From an uncultured Allobaculum sp. (GTDB taxonomy: Bacteria > Bacillota_I > Bacilli_A > Erysipelotrichales > Erysipelotrichaceae): a stretch of DNA of 11,370 bases. How positions within the stretch are numbered: position 1 is the first letter of the stretch; each line of letters starts with the position of its first letter. Both the position numbers and the translations under genes were made by a program. The notes under the pieces were generated by a model. The model had not been told where the DNA came from. It made no database searches and worked only from the letters and a program-made list of their open reading frames with translations. Location of the stretch: positions 1 to 11,370 of the forward strand of contig CAOKFJ010000035.1 of NCBI GenBank assembly GCA_948467695.1, given 5' to 3'. Of this stretch, positions 1 to 6,692 are shown piece after piece.

Positions 1-636
1 AATTGCCGCTTCATACCCTTTTGGATCAAGACCTGTGGAAACACCGACTCTCGCTCCGTCTTTAAGCTGCTTGATCTCGGTGATGCCCGAAGGTTTCATG
101 GCATAGGTTGTCATGATGTTGGCTTTTTTGTCTGTCAGTGTCGTGATGTCACCAAACATGGCTTCTGTTGCGCGGACATAATAGCCGCCCCCCCCCATGA
201 CAAGGCCGAGAACCACAACAAGCGCTCCAGTGATCGCTTTGGCAACCGGACGGCGTGTTTTGACCAGCCATACATAGACAAGTCCGAGCGACATGATGAT
301 CAGCACGATCATGATCAGAATGAGAAGGAGAACAGGCAGAACATCCAGTCGAATGAGTTCAAAAATCATAAACCCTGTCGCCAGAATGACCAGCAGACCG
401 ATCAGCCAGGCTAGAGGCCCGGGTCGACGGTTTCTGCGTTTTCGTTTTTTAACCGGAGCGGCTTTCGGATTTCGATCAGACACACTCCGGCTGGATTTTG
501 CATATTGAGAAGATGAAGCCGCTGCGCGGCTGGAACTTCGTTTAGTGGTGCGTGCCGGCTGCGTCGATTGAGGCCGTCTGGGAGTCTGGGAAGAACGGCG
601 GCGCGGCTCAGGCGAGTTACTGCGTGATGCAGACAT
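1..636 (-). CDS. LytR-CpsA-Psr (LCP) family protein, N-terminal part (cut by window edge)
   Basis: The first 212 codons are present; the 3' end lies outside the window. Residues 1-73 are a Ser/Arg/Pro-rich basic cytoplasmic tail. Three membrane segments follow at about 74-93, 99-124 and 132-153. The extracellular part starts with a TTLTDKKANIMTTYAM-like stretch and ends at DGARVGVSTGLDPKGYEAAI. Three helices followed by an accessory domain before the catalytic LCP domain is the layout of streptococcal Cps2A. LCP enzymes attach teichoic acids or capsule to peptidoglycan on the outer membrane face. The LCP catalytic domain itself is not visible, so the family call is inference from architecture. 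The start at 636 follows a strong ribosome site (GGAGGGA, 641-647). A run of nine G at 188-196 lies inside the third membrane segment (Met147 and the following glycines). Confidence 0.7.
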   Translation of the reverse strand, partial: MSASRSNSPEPRRRSSQTPRRPQSTQPARTTKRSSSRAAASSSQYAKSSRSVSDRNPKAAPVKKRKRRNRRPGPLAWLIGLLVILATGFMIFELIRLDVLPVLLLILIMIVLIIMSLGLVYVWLVKTRRPVAKAITGALVVVLGLVMGGGGYYVRATEAMFGDITTLTDKKANIMTTYAMKPSGITEIKQLKDGARVGVSTGLDPKGYEAAI

Positions 637-663
637 AGAATCCCTCCAAAATTTTTCAGATTC

Positions 664-693
664 ATCATAAAGCAGTCGCCGACGATAAATCAA
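664..693 (-). promoter_or_regulatory. Probable sigma-A promoter of the LCP gene
   Basis: On the minus strand a TTGATT box (688-693) and a TATGAT box (664-669) are separated by 18 bases. Transcription would start near 657, giving a leader of about 20 bases that contains the GGAGGGA ribosome site. This promoter would make the LCP gene independent of ftsAZ upstream. It was read by eye against the TTGACA/TATAAT consensus. Confidence 0.5.
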
Positions 694-782
694 TGTGTGT
701 CATGGATCGTGCACGCGCCGCAAGTCGTCCGCGACAGAGAAAACATCGCCTGCAAAATCCACAGTATGATTTTTTATTATTT

Positions 783-881
783 CTATTTGAGTAATCTGAA
801 TTTATTTTCTTCCCGTTTTCGCTTCATGTATGCGATTACCCGATTCGCTTCATCCAAAGCGTATTTCACAAAATCCCACAT
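783..881 (-). CDS. Possible 32-residue small ORF downstream of ftsZ
   Basis: An ATG at 881 opens a 32-codon frame ending in TAG. The product would start MWDFVKYALDEANRV and end in a Lys/Arg-rich stretch, a pattern that could form one long amphipathic basic helix. The frame extends upstream to an ATG at 986, but that longer version runs through the hairpin at 908-938 and has no ribosome site. Upstream of 881 there is only a weak GGA. No family is recognised and the frame may be chance. The rest of the 383-base gap between the LCP gene and ftsZ holds the LCP promoter and the hairpin, and nothing else I can name. Confidence 0.15.
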   Translation of the reverse strand: MWDFVKYALDEANRVIAYMKRKREENKFRLLK

Positions 882-907
882 AATTCCAAATCCGCTCAAA
901 CGCATAA

Positions 908-938
908 AAGGCAGGCTGCATGATGCAGATCCTGCCTT
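908..938 (-). terminator. Hairpin, probable terminator of the ftsAZ transcript
   Basis: AAGGCAGG (908-915) pairs with CCTGCCTT (931-938), and inside it CTGCAT pairs with ATGCAG, leaving only a two-base bulge. On the minus strand the hairpin is followed by TTTTATG, a short U-run. It lies about 80 bases past the ftsZ stop. The weak U-run leaves some doubt; it may instead be a 3' mRNA stabilising structure. Confidence 0.5.
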
Positions 939-1019
939 GAATGTCATATACAGTTTTGATAAAAACGTGAGATAAACAAATCTCATCCGATTGCTTCGCT
1001 CACCTGCCGGTTATTTAGA

Positions 1020-2135
1020 TTAACCGCGGTTCTGGAAGAAGAAATCAGGGATGGAATCATCGTCATCGTTCGATACAGAAGCGCTTACTGCAGGACGGGC
1101 AGCAGATACTTTCGGCTGTGTGAACAGAGAAGATCCTGTGTTTGCGGAAGCTTTTTTGTCTTTGCCTTTAGCGGCTTTGCGTGCGGCAACGGGTTCTTCG
1201 TCTTCGAAACCTGTAGCGATAACAGTAACGATGATCGCATCGCCGAGTTGTTCGTTGATGGCGATACCGAAGATGGTGTCGATGTCGTTTCCGGCAGCAT
1301 CCTGTACAACTGCAACAGCGTTCTGTGCATCGTAAAGGGAGACTTTGTCGCCGCCTGTGATGTTGATGATCGCAGATTTCGCACCGCTGATATCGGATTC
1401 GAGCAGCGGGGACTGGATAGCTTTTTCAGCAGCGTTGATGGCTTTATCTTCGCCGTCAGCCATACCGATACCGATCATTGCGCGGCCCTGATTGGCCATG
1501 ATGGAACGAACGTCCGCAAAGTCGAGGTTGACGAGAGCTTCGATGGAGATCAGATCGGAAATGGTCTGAACACCCTGACGCAGAACGTTGTCTGCAGCCT
1601 GGAAAGCTTCTTCGATCGGTTTGCGTCCGATAACTTCAAGAAGGTTGTCGTTGGAAACAACGATCAGAGAATCTACATATTTTTTGAGTTCTTCAATACC
1701 CTGTTCAGCATTGTTTGCGCGGCGTTTGCCCTCAAAGCTGAACGGACGTGTAACAACTGCGATTGTCAGCGCGCCTTCTTCTTTGGCGAGTTTGGCTACC
1801 AGCGGTGCAGCGCCTGTTCCGGTTCCGCCACCCATGCCGGCTGTGATGAAGACCATGTCTGCGCCTTTGAGCGCTTCACGGATTTCAGCTTCTGTTTCTT
1901 CAGCGGCTTTGCGTCCTACTTCGGGGTTTCCTCCGGCGCCAAGGCCTTTGGTCGCATCGTTGCCCAGAACAATTTTGTTCTCAACGGGCGAGCTTTTCAT
2001 AACCTGTACGTCTGTGTTGGCGATGTAGAAAGTAACGCCTTCAAGACCGTCGGTCACCATGCGGTTAACAGCGTTGCTTCCGCCTCCGCCTACGCCGATG
2101 ACTTTAATATTGGCTGACTGATTCAATTCTGGCAT
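1020..2135 (-). CDS. ftsZ: Cell division protein FtsZ
   Basis: This is the bacterial tubulin homologue, a GTPase that polymerises into the cytokinetic Z-ring at midcell and recruits the septal wall machinery. The 371 residues match the usual length. The N-terminal nucleotide fold has [15 protein letters not shown] (12-26) and the tubulin signature GGGTGTG (102-108). The T7 synergy loop NLDFAD (203-208) supplies the acidic residues that complete the GTPase site of the neighbouring subunit. After about residue 311 comes a Lys/Ala/Ser-rich linker and then the conserved tail [15 protein letters not shown], the peptide that binds FtsA and SepF-type anchors. The ATG at 2135 has a strong AGGAGGA site (2145-2151). 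It is 18 bases after the ftsA stop, so the two are almost certainly cotranscribed. Nothing in the enzyme looks unusual. Confidence 0.98.
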   Translation of the reverse strand: MPELNQSANIKVIGVGGGGSNAVNRMVTDGLEGVTFYIANTDVQVMKSSPVENKIVLGNDATKGLGAGGNPEVGRKAAEETEAEIREALKGADMVFITAGMGGGTGTGAAPLVAKLAKEEGALTIAVVTRPFSFEGKRRANNAEQGIEELKKYVDSLIVVSNDNLLEVIGRKPIEEAFQAADNVLRQGVQTISDLISIEALVNLDFADVRSIMANQGRAMIGIGMADGEDKAINAAEKAIQSPLLESDISGAKSAIINITGGDKVSLYDAQNAVAVVQDAAGNDIDTIFGIAINEQLGDAIIVTVIATGFEDEEPVAARKAAKGKDKKASANTGSSLFTQPKVSAARPAVSASVSNDDDDSIPDFFFQNRG

Positions 2136-2153
2136 TTCGGTTTATCCTCCTGA

Positions 2154-3410
2154 TTAGTCCTTGCTTGTCAACATGACACGTTTTAATTTCTTGGTAAATC
2201 CGCCTTCCTGATCTTTGGCATAGCGGGTAATCGTTTCGATACTTTCTTCCAGTTCGTTGTTGTTTACGGAAGTCGTATCGCTGTTTTTGATGCGGTTGAT
2301 GGTCTCCCAGGCATACGGCATGCCAAGGGGCACCACAAATGCACCATTTCGCGCGCCGATGCTTGTGACGGTGTAAATTTCCGCCGGCGCATTGAACGCG
2401 TTTTCCATCTTTTTGAGCACGGGAATGCTGCTGCCCTCTCCGCTGATGCGGTAGCGGGCGTTCTTCTTTTCAAGAATTCCGGAGCAGGCGGCATTGATTT
2501 CAGCGATCCAGCTGCGAATGCGGGGCAGAACACTGCCGGCAAGCTCTTTTTTCGTAATTTCCACACGGCGATCTTCCTGCTGTTCGATGTAGATCACCGA
2601 ATCGTCGCTTTCCTCTTCGTTTGCGTCAAAGAGGTTTTCGAGCAGACGCCATGAAGCTCCTTCGCTCAGTCCGTACTTCTCGCGAAGCTCGGCGATAAAG
2701 GAACGGTACCCTTCGTCAGTTACAGCGCAGAAGACGATTTTCTGCTTGTTGAGAAGAGCGAGCGACGTATGGTCAGCTTCAAGATCGATCTGAATCACAG
2801 GTGTATCCGTCGACTGAATCAGCGAACCGGTTTCCATCGCCGCGGCGTACTGATCAATGGCAATGTCCATGACCTTCAGTCCGGCTTTCTCCACCGCTTT
2901 CACATAGGAGAATACGGTCTCCTTATCCGCAAAAAGCAGATCCACATGCATATCGAACGCAGGTGTATCGAAGCCGAGCGGCTCTTCACCTGTCTGTTTT
3001 CCATCAATGGAATACGTAATGCGATTGACATTGACAAGAATCAGATCATCGAACTGCGCAGCGCTCATCGCGGTTTTCAGTCCCTGCTGCAGGTGGTAGC
3101 GGCGCACCGTATGGGTGCCGTCGTCGATTTCCACATGAACATCGGTTCCCACAGTTTTCAAACCTCTCGCCGTAAGGGCAAGCAGGACGCGCTCGATGTG
3201 GTATCCAAGCGCTGTCTGCGCCTGGGTGATCACTTGTTCAATGGCAGTCACGACCGATTTTTCATCCGTGATCTTTCCTTTACTGATTCCCGAATGATCG
3301 GCCCGTTCCACGCGCAGAACATTGCTTCGGTTGTTAAACATCTCAACCACGACCAGACGGACATCCCGGTCAGCGATTTCTATTGATGCGTAGACACTTT
3401 TTTTCGCCAT
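2154..3410 (-). CDS. ftsA: Divergent FtsA-like cell division protein
   Basis: FtsA is an actin-family protein that tethers FtsZ filaments to the membrane through a C-terminal amphipathic helix. This 418-residue protein fits by position (directly before ftsZ), length and colinear pattern. It has an N-terminal actin lobe (about 5-82), a 1C-like segment (about 83-165, with the IDG and HVDLL landmarks), a second lobe from about 205, and RISGEGSSIPVL (321-332), which resembles the LTGGG adenosine motif. The two phosphate loops are degenerate: IEIADRDVRLVVVEM replaces the Asp-Ile-Gly-Thr/Ser pattern, and VIQIDLEADHTSLALL replaces the DIGGGTT pattern. The C-terminus (GGFTKKLKRVMLTSKD) is basic and could be the membrane-targeting helix. 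ATG at 3410 is chosen because AAGGAG (3418-3423) lies 7 bases upstream; an in-frame TTG at 3413 would be too close. Confidence 0.85.
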   Translation of the reverse strand: MAKKSVYASIEIADRDVRLVVVEMFNNRSNVLRVERADHSGISKGKITDEKSVVTAIEQVITQAQTALGYHIERVLLALTARGLKTVGTDVHVEIDDGTHTVRRYHLQQGLKTAMSAAQFDDLILVNVNRITYSIDGKQTGEEPLGFDTPAFDMHVDLLFADKETVFSYVKAVEKAGLKVMDIAIDQYAAAMETGSLIQSTDTPVIQIDLEADHTSLALLNKQKIVFCAVTDEGYRSFIAELREKYGLSEGASWRLLENLFDANEEESDDSVIYIEQQEDRRVEITKKELAGSVLPRIRSWIAEINAACSGILEKKNARYRISGEGSSIPVLKKMENAFNAPAEIYTVTSIGARNGAFVVPLGMPYAWETINRIKNSDTTSVNNNELEESIETITRYAKDQEGGFTKKLKRVMLTSKD

Positions 3411-3436
3411 CAAATCTCTCCTTCATTCTGCCTTTT

Positions 3437-3442
3437 ATTATA
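3437..3442 (-). promoter_or_regulatory. -10 box for ftsA-ftsZ
   Basis: A perfect TATAAT lies on the minus strand about 27 bases before the ftsA ATG, giving a leader of about 20 bases that holds the ribosome site. No good -35 hexamer sits 16-18 bases upstream, and the box is not an extended -10. The promoter may therefore depend on an activator, or may be spurious. Confidence 0.4.
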
Positions 3443-3745
3443 GCCGAACCTCTGAAAAATTCCTTTGCTTTCCCTTTATTCAAAGCGAACCAAAGCACAT
3501 TTTTCAGAAGACTTCAGTCTGAGTGGCCAAACGTGCGTGTAACAGTATACCATTTCATTTCTTTACGGCATCAAATTCCGTTTAATCCATGCGCAAATTC
3601 AGAACATGAAAACGCATGTCCTTCAAAGGATGCCGCTCCATGGACATATACCAGTGTACCGCCAGTCCTGCGTGCTTCACCGATGTAACCGCTGACACAA
3701 TTACATACATTTTTATCTGTTCTTACTGGACGGCAGAACAGACAA
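3443..3745. other. Intergenic stretch with no recognised gene
   Basis: Between the GDPD terminator and the ftsA -10 box there are about 300 bases without a convincing gene. A 75-codon minus-strand frame (3571-3798) crosses the terminator hairpin, has no ribosome site and resembles nothing I know. No tRNA cloverleaf, T-box or riboswitch core was seen. Confidence 0.5.
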
Positions 3746-3790
3746 AACAGTACCTGATTCGCGCAATAAAACTCTCCATCAGGTACTGTT
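3744..3790 (-). terminator. Intrinsic terminator of the GDPD gene
   Basis: A perfect 13-base inverted repeat, AACAGTACCTGAT (3746-3758) and ATCAGGTACTGTT (3778-3790), has a 19-base loop. On the minus strand it runs into TTTTGTCTGTTCT. It lies about 70 bases after the GDPD stop. The loop is longer than usual for a terminator, so another regulatory role is possible. Confidence 0.6.
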
Positions 3791-3861
3791 CCAGTCACAT
3801 TTATCCAATTTGTATTTCTTATATGCAGCTGCGCATCCGATATCCAGCCGAACGCTTCTAT

Positions 3862-4977
3862 TTAGCCAAACGCTTCGTCGCTCATCTCTTTGTAAATAGC
3901 GACGGCATTGTCCAGATCGGTGATGACGCCATCAACACCCATATCCAGAAAGCGGCGCACTTCATTGGGATCATCGACAGTCCATACCCAGATCTCCTTG
4001 TCTCCGGCATGAACTTTCTCGACAGTATCGGCCGACACGAGCTTCTGATCGAGCGCGAGCGAATCGAGCCAGTCGTATTCGATTGCCTTGTCGACATCCC
4101 ACCACTGGTTGATCAGCAGCTGCACAAACATGTTGGGCAGTTCGGCATGAACCGCTTCGAGAATATCCGGGAAGAATGACTGCACCTGCATCGTGCTGGC
4201 GTACTGCGGATATTCGTGAACGACATCCGCGAATGGCTTGGCGTCTTTTGTATCGTCTTTAAACTCGATCAGATAAATCATCTGTCCGCGATAGCGGCCG
4301 ATGACTTCAGACAGACGATGCAGTTTCTCGCCGTTTTTCATAACGACCTGATCGAGTTCTTCGCTCGTATGCTCGGCAATTTTCCAGTCCAGACCGGCAA
4401 TGTGATTGAGCGTGTCGTCGTGACAGACATACAGGACGCCATCGCTGCTCGTGCGCACGTCGAGCTCGATCTGCGGACAGCCTGAAAGCAGCGCGAGATC
4501 GAAAGCCGCGAAGGTGTTGTCGAGCGTATCTTCGACAAAACCGCGGTGTGCAAAAACAGGGATACGCTCAAGGTTGCGGCTGGTCTGGTGCATCAGGCGT
4601 TCGCGCACCATGCGGTCGATTTCCTCATCGCTTAAAATTGCCTGCGCATACTGCGGCTGCGTGCTCATGTTGTAGAGATTGACCGCAAGCGCGACACCGG
4701 CACCTAGAGCGATGACTGCAATGAGCGTTTTGCGAAACCAGTGCTTCTTCTTTCTCCGGCTTGGACGAAGGATTTCATCGCCTTTCGGTCCTTTGGAAAA
4801 TTTTGCGTCGTCAAAGAGCTCTTTCGCGAGTTTTGCGTCCTTTTCGTCAATCAGCTCCCATGAGTCGTCTGTGTGTCTTGTTTTCTCATTCATTTTCTGA
4901 TTTTCCGTATTTACTGCGCCCTGATCCATGCCGTTTTGGGGCATGGAAGCGCCATTGTTTTTGTGGTTGAATTTCAT
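3862..4977 (-). CDS. Membrane-anchored glycerophosphodiester phosphodiesterase (GDPD) family protein
   Basis: GDPD enzymes hydrolyse glycerophosphodiesters to glycerol-3-phosphate and an alcohol; extracellular forms in Gram-positives can act on lipid head groups or teichoic acids. The first 80 residues are charged and cytoplasmic. One membrane helix (about 83-102) follows a run of basic residues and places the catalytic domain outside. The domain (about 140-362) has AHRG (His144, Arg145), LDNTFAAF in place of the usual PENT-AF motif, ELDV (Glu171, Asp173), HDDTL (His186), IEFK (Glu238, Lys240) and VWTVDD (331-336), so the TIM-barrel active site looks intact. The substrate cannot be read from sequence. 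The ATG at 4977 has only a weak AAGAAG upstream and lies about 3 bases from the predicted transcription start. Met29 (4893) is an alternative start, also without a good ribosome site. Confidence 0.9.
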   Translation of the reverse strand: MKFNHKNNGASMPQNGMDQGAVNTENQKMNEKTRHTDDSWELIDEKDAKLAKELFDDAKFSKGPKGDEILRPSRRKKKHWFRKTLIAVIALGAGVALAVNLYNMSTQPQYAQAILSDEEIDRMVRERLMHQTSRNLERIPVFAHRGFVEDTLDNTFAAFDLALLSGCPQIELDVRTSSDGVLYVCHDDTLNHIAGLDWKIAEHTSEELDQVVMKNGEKLHRLSEVIGRYRGQMIYLIEFKDDTKDAKPFADVVHEYPQYASTMQVQSFFPDILEAVHAELPNMFVQLLINQWWDVDKAIEYDWLDSLALDQKLVSADTVEKVHAGDKEIWVWTVDDPNEVRRFLDMGVDGVITDLDNAVAIYKEMSDEAFG

Positions 4978-4986
4978 GATCTTCTT

Positions 4987-5014
4987 ATTGTAGCGAATCA
5001 GAATCGCAGTTCAA
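4987..5014 (-). promoter_or_regulatory. Probable promoter of the GDPD gene
   Basis: On the minus strand TTGAAC (5009-5014) and TACAAT (4987-4992) are 16 bases apart. Transcription would start around 4980-4981, only 3-4 bases before the ATG at 4977. This implies a near-leaderless message or a downstream start codon. Confidence 0.5.
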
Positions 5015-5217
5015 TGTGATCGCATGGCTTTCTTCGTGCATGCTCTTCCATTTCCCATTCTGCTTCCAGTTCTTCCCCGTACATATCGAAAGCTTTTCTG
5101 CCAGCTTGCGAATTGTTCATTCTGCTTTCAAAAAACCGCTTCACGCTTTTGGTTTCTTATACACGTATTATTTAAGCAATTCTTCATCAAAGCAGTCTGA
5201 GCATTCAGTCCTGAGTA

Positions 5218-5226
5218 TGTTAGAAT
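5218..5226 (+). promoter_or_regulatory. Extended -10 box of the C39-like gene
   Basis: TG-T-TAGAAT fits an extended -10 element (TGnTATAAT). The predicted start point, 6-7 bases downstream, falls on the A of the ATG at 5233. There is no ribosome site before that ATG, which agrees with a leaderless message. A -35 box is not evident. Confidence 0.45.
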
Positions 5227-5232
5227 ACGCCT

Positions 5233-6345
5233 ATGAAAAACAATGAAAAGAAACGCGGACGATCCACTGAAAACACCCGCAGCGCATATGATGAGCGCGA
5301 TCTGTTTGATGAAGATGTGATCGAATCTTCCTCGAAAACCCGCAGGGTTTCGAACCAGAAAAAGAAACGCTCTCTGGTTCTTCCCACACTGATTCTTGTA
5401 TTATCTGTGACCCTTGTCTCCCTGCTCGGTGTCGTCTATCTGAATATGAAAGGCGGCAAGGACACCAAAGTCATTGAAGAGCTGAAAACCGTTGAAACAG
5501 CTCAGTTCGATGAATACAGCAGCCTGATCAACAATGCCGTTAAACCGGAAGGCTGGGATGACAACGCGTTCAATACCCTGAAAGATGCAGCGCTTGCCGC
5601 ATATGATCGCAGCCTGCTCGATCAGATTGAACTCGCGCAGAACGGCGATGAAAACGCACTCGCCGATCTGAAGGAAAAAGATTTGTCCGCTTCCGCACAG
5701 CCCGATACCGTTGCAAACTACCGCAAACTGTTCGGCGATCTCAATGCCGTACCCGCCTACGTTGCCAACATGGCCGCCGGAAATCCTGCAATGGCTGAAG
5801 TTGTCGTTGCCTACGCCAATGGAAGCGCCAATACCGAAGGCAATCCCGGCGCGCAGCTCAACACCGACACGCTTCAGGATCTGAAAACATCCAATCCCGA
5901 CTGGGCGTTTGTCGAATACGGTAACGGACCGTTTGTTCAGACCGGCGCCGCTCCGACCGCAATCGCTTCCGTCTTCTCCTACCTGCTTAAAGACGCCGGA
6001 CTCAATCCGATTCAGGTTGCCAACTTTGCCCGCGACTACGGCTACGACGTTGCACCGGTTCGCGATGGCGATTCCCTTTTCTCCGCCTGCGCTCTGCAGT
6101 TTGGCGTGCCGATGAACCCGCTTCCCGGCTATGCGACACAGATTGGCGAAGCGCTCTCGCTTGGCGATATCGTCATCGCTCAGCAGGGAGACAATGAAAA
6201 CCCGCACTTCATCGTTCTGAGCGGACTGGACGAAAACGGAAACTGGATCATGCAGGATCCGACATCCTCCGAAGGTCCTCACAGCGTATCCCCCGATGAC
6301 ATCATCGATTCCATCACAGCCGGCTACGCTTACTGGGTAGAATAG
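5233..6345 (+). CDS. Membrane-anchored C39-like (papain-fold) protein lacking the catalytic cysteine
   Basis: The 370 residues show a charged cytoplasmic tail (1-46), one membrane helix (about 47-70), a helical spacer (about 77-215) and a C-terminal domain (about 220-368). That domain has the landmarks of the Peptidase_C39_2 family: a W-x-x-x-x-YG entry (DWAFVEYG, 223-230), a catalytic-motif region, a VANFARDYGY helix, DGDSLF, then NPHFIVLSGLD (His325) and the Asn/Asp-Pro element (QDPTSS, Asp342). The family active-site motif is Gly-Cys-Gly-Pro-Thr; here it is GAAPT (238-242), so the nucleophile position is Ala239. His and Asp are kept. Cys286 is elsewhere in the fold and is unlikely to substitute. 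The protein is probably an extracytoplasmic binding or scaffold pseudoenzyme; this is inference. ATG 5233 is the only plausible start (the next Met is residue 72). Confidence 0.75.
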   Translation: MKNNEKKRGRSTENTRSAYDERDLFDEDVIESSSKTRRVSNQKKKRSLVLPTLILVLSVTLVSLLGVVYLNMKGGKDTKVIEELKTVETAQFDEYSSLINNAVKPEGWDDNAFNTLKDAALAAYDRSLLDQIELAQNGDENALADLKEKDLSASAQPDTVANYRKLFGDLNAVPAYVANMAAGNPAMAEVVVAYANGSANTEGNPGAQLNTDTLQDLKTSNPDWAFVEYGNGPFVQTGAAPTAIASVFSYLLKDAGLNPIQVANFARDYGYDVAPVRDGDSLFSACALQFGVPMNPLPGYATQIGEALSLGDIVIAQQGDNENPHFIVLSGLDENGNWIMQDPTSSEGPHSVSPDDIIDSITAGYAYWVE

Positions 6346-6392
6346 ATTCCACCCGATTTACACATCACCTGATTTGCACCATATGAAAAACG

Positions 6393-6447
6393 CCCCGAAA
6401 AATCGCTTCCGCCAGACGGAACGCTTTTTCGGGGTTCTTTTCGTTTT
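6393..6447 (+). terminator. Strong intrinsic terminator after the C39-like gene
   Basis: CCCCGAAAAA (6393-6402) pairs perfectly with TTTTTCGGGG (6425-6434), with an inner TTCCG/CGGAA stem, and is followed by TTCTTTTCGTTTTT. On the other strand the stem is followed by CGTTTTTC, so it may stop transcription both ways. It lies about 50 bases past the stop codon. Confidence 0.85.
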
Positions 6448-6525
6448 TGATAATTTCGAGACCTTCTTCATACCGCCCGCAAACACAATCTGCTCATGAT
6501 CTGCTTTTCGCCTCTCTCCGTCTCA

Positions 6526-6555
6526 TAGCCATAGGCCATTTCTAGCCATATGGCT
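6526..6555. repeat. Direct repeat and palindrome upstream of the methyltransferase
   Basis: TAGCCATA occurs at 6526-6533 and 6543-6550, 17 bases apart. The second copy is part of a perfect 12-base palindrome AGCCATATGGCT (6544-6555). This could be an operator. It is about 140 bases before the methyltransferase ATG. The rest of the gap (6448-6692) shows only a weak promoter and a ribosome site. Confidence 0.3.
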
Positions 6556-6638
6556 TTTCCGGGAAGTTTTCATCATCGAGGCGTCTATCCGGCATAATAA
6601 ACCGTGAATAAAACGCAAATGCATTCCATCGAAGCGAA

Positions 6639-6665
6639 TTGATCCTTCGACATGGACTATATATG
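6639..6665 (+). promoter_or_regulatory. Weak candidate promoter for the methyltransferase
   Basis: TTGATC (6639-6644) and TATATG (6660-6665) are 15 bases apart, shorter than the preferred 17. The position, with a leader of about 20 bases and AGGAG at 6682-6686, is right. The sequence match is only moderate. Confidence 0.3.
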
Positions 6666-6692
6666 CCATGACAAAGCATTCAGGAGAATCCG

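Noticed and set aside
411..668. Minus-strand 85-codon frame upstream of and overlapping the LCP start
   Set aside because: Its ATG lies inside the predicted -10 box, and it overlaps the LCP frame, which has a strong ribosome site, three membrane helices and a longer run.
697..975. Plus-strand 92-codon frame before ftsZ
   Set aside because: It has no ribosome site, and it crosses the LCP gene's upstream region and the ftsZ terminator hairpin. The composition is random-looking.
1248..2117. Plus-strand open frame of 289 codons
   Set aside because: It is antisense to ftsZ, whose motifs are unmistakable. Its Cys/Phe-rich composition is a codon shadow.
3571..3798. Minus-strand 75-codon Cys-rich frame
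   Set aside because: It runs through the 13-base terminator stem, lacks a ribosome site and matches nothing recognisable.
5401..6282. Minus-strand open frame of 293 codons
   Set aside because: It is antisense to the C39-like gene and has no ribosome site or domain. The plus frame has a membrane segment and family landmarks.
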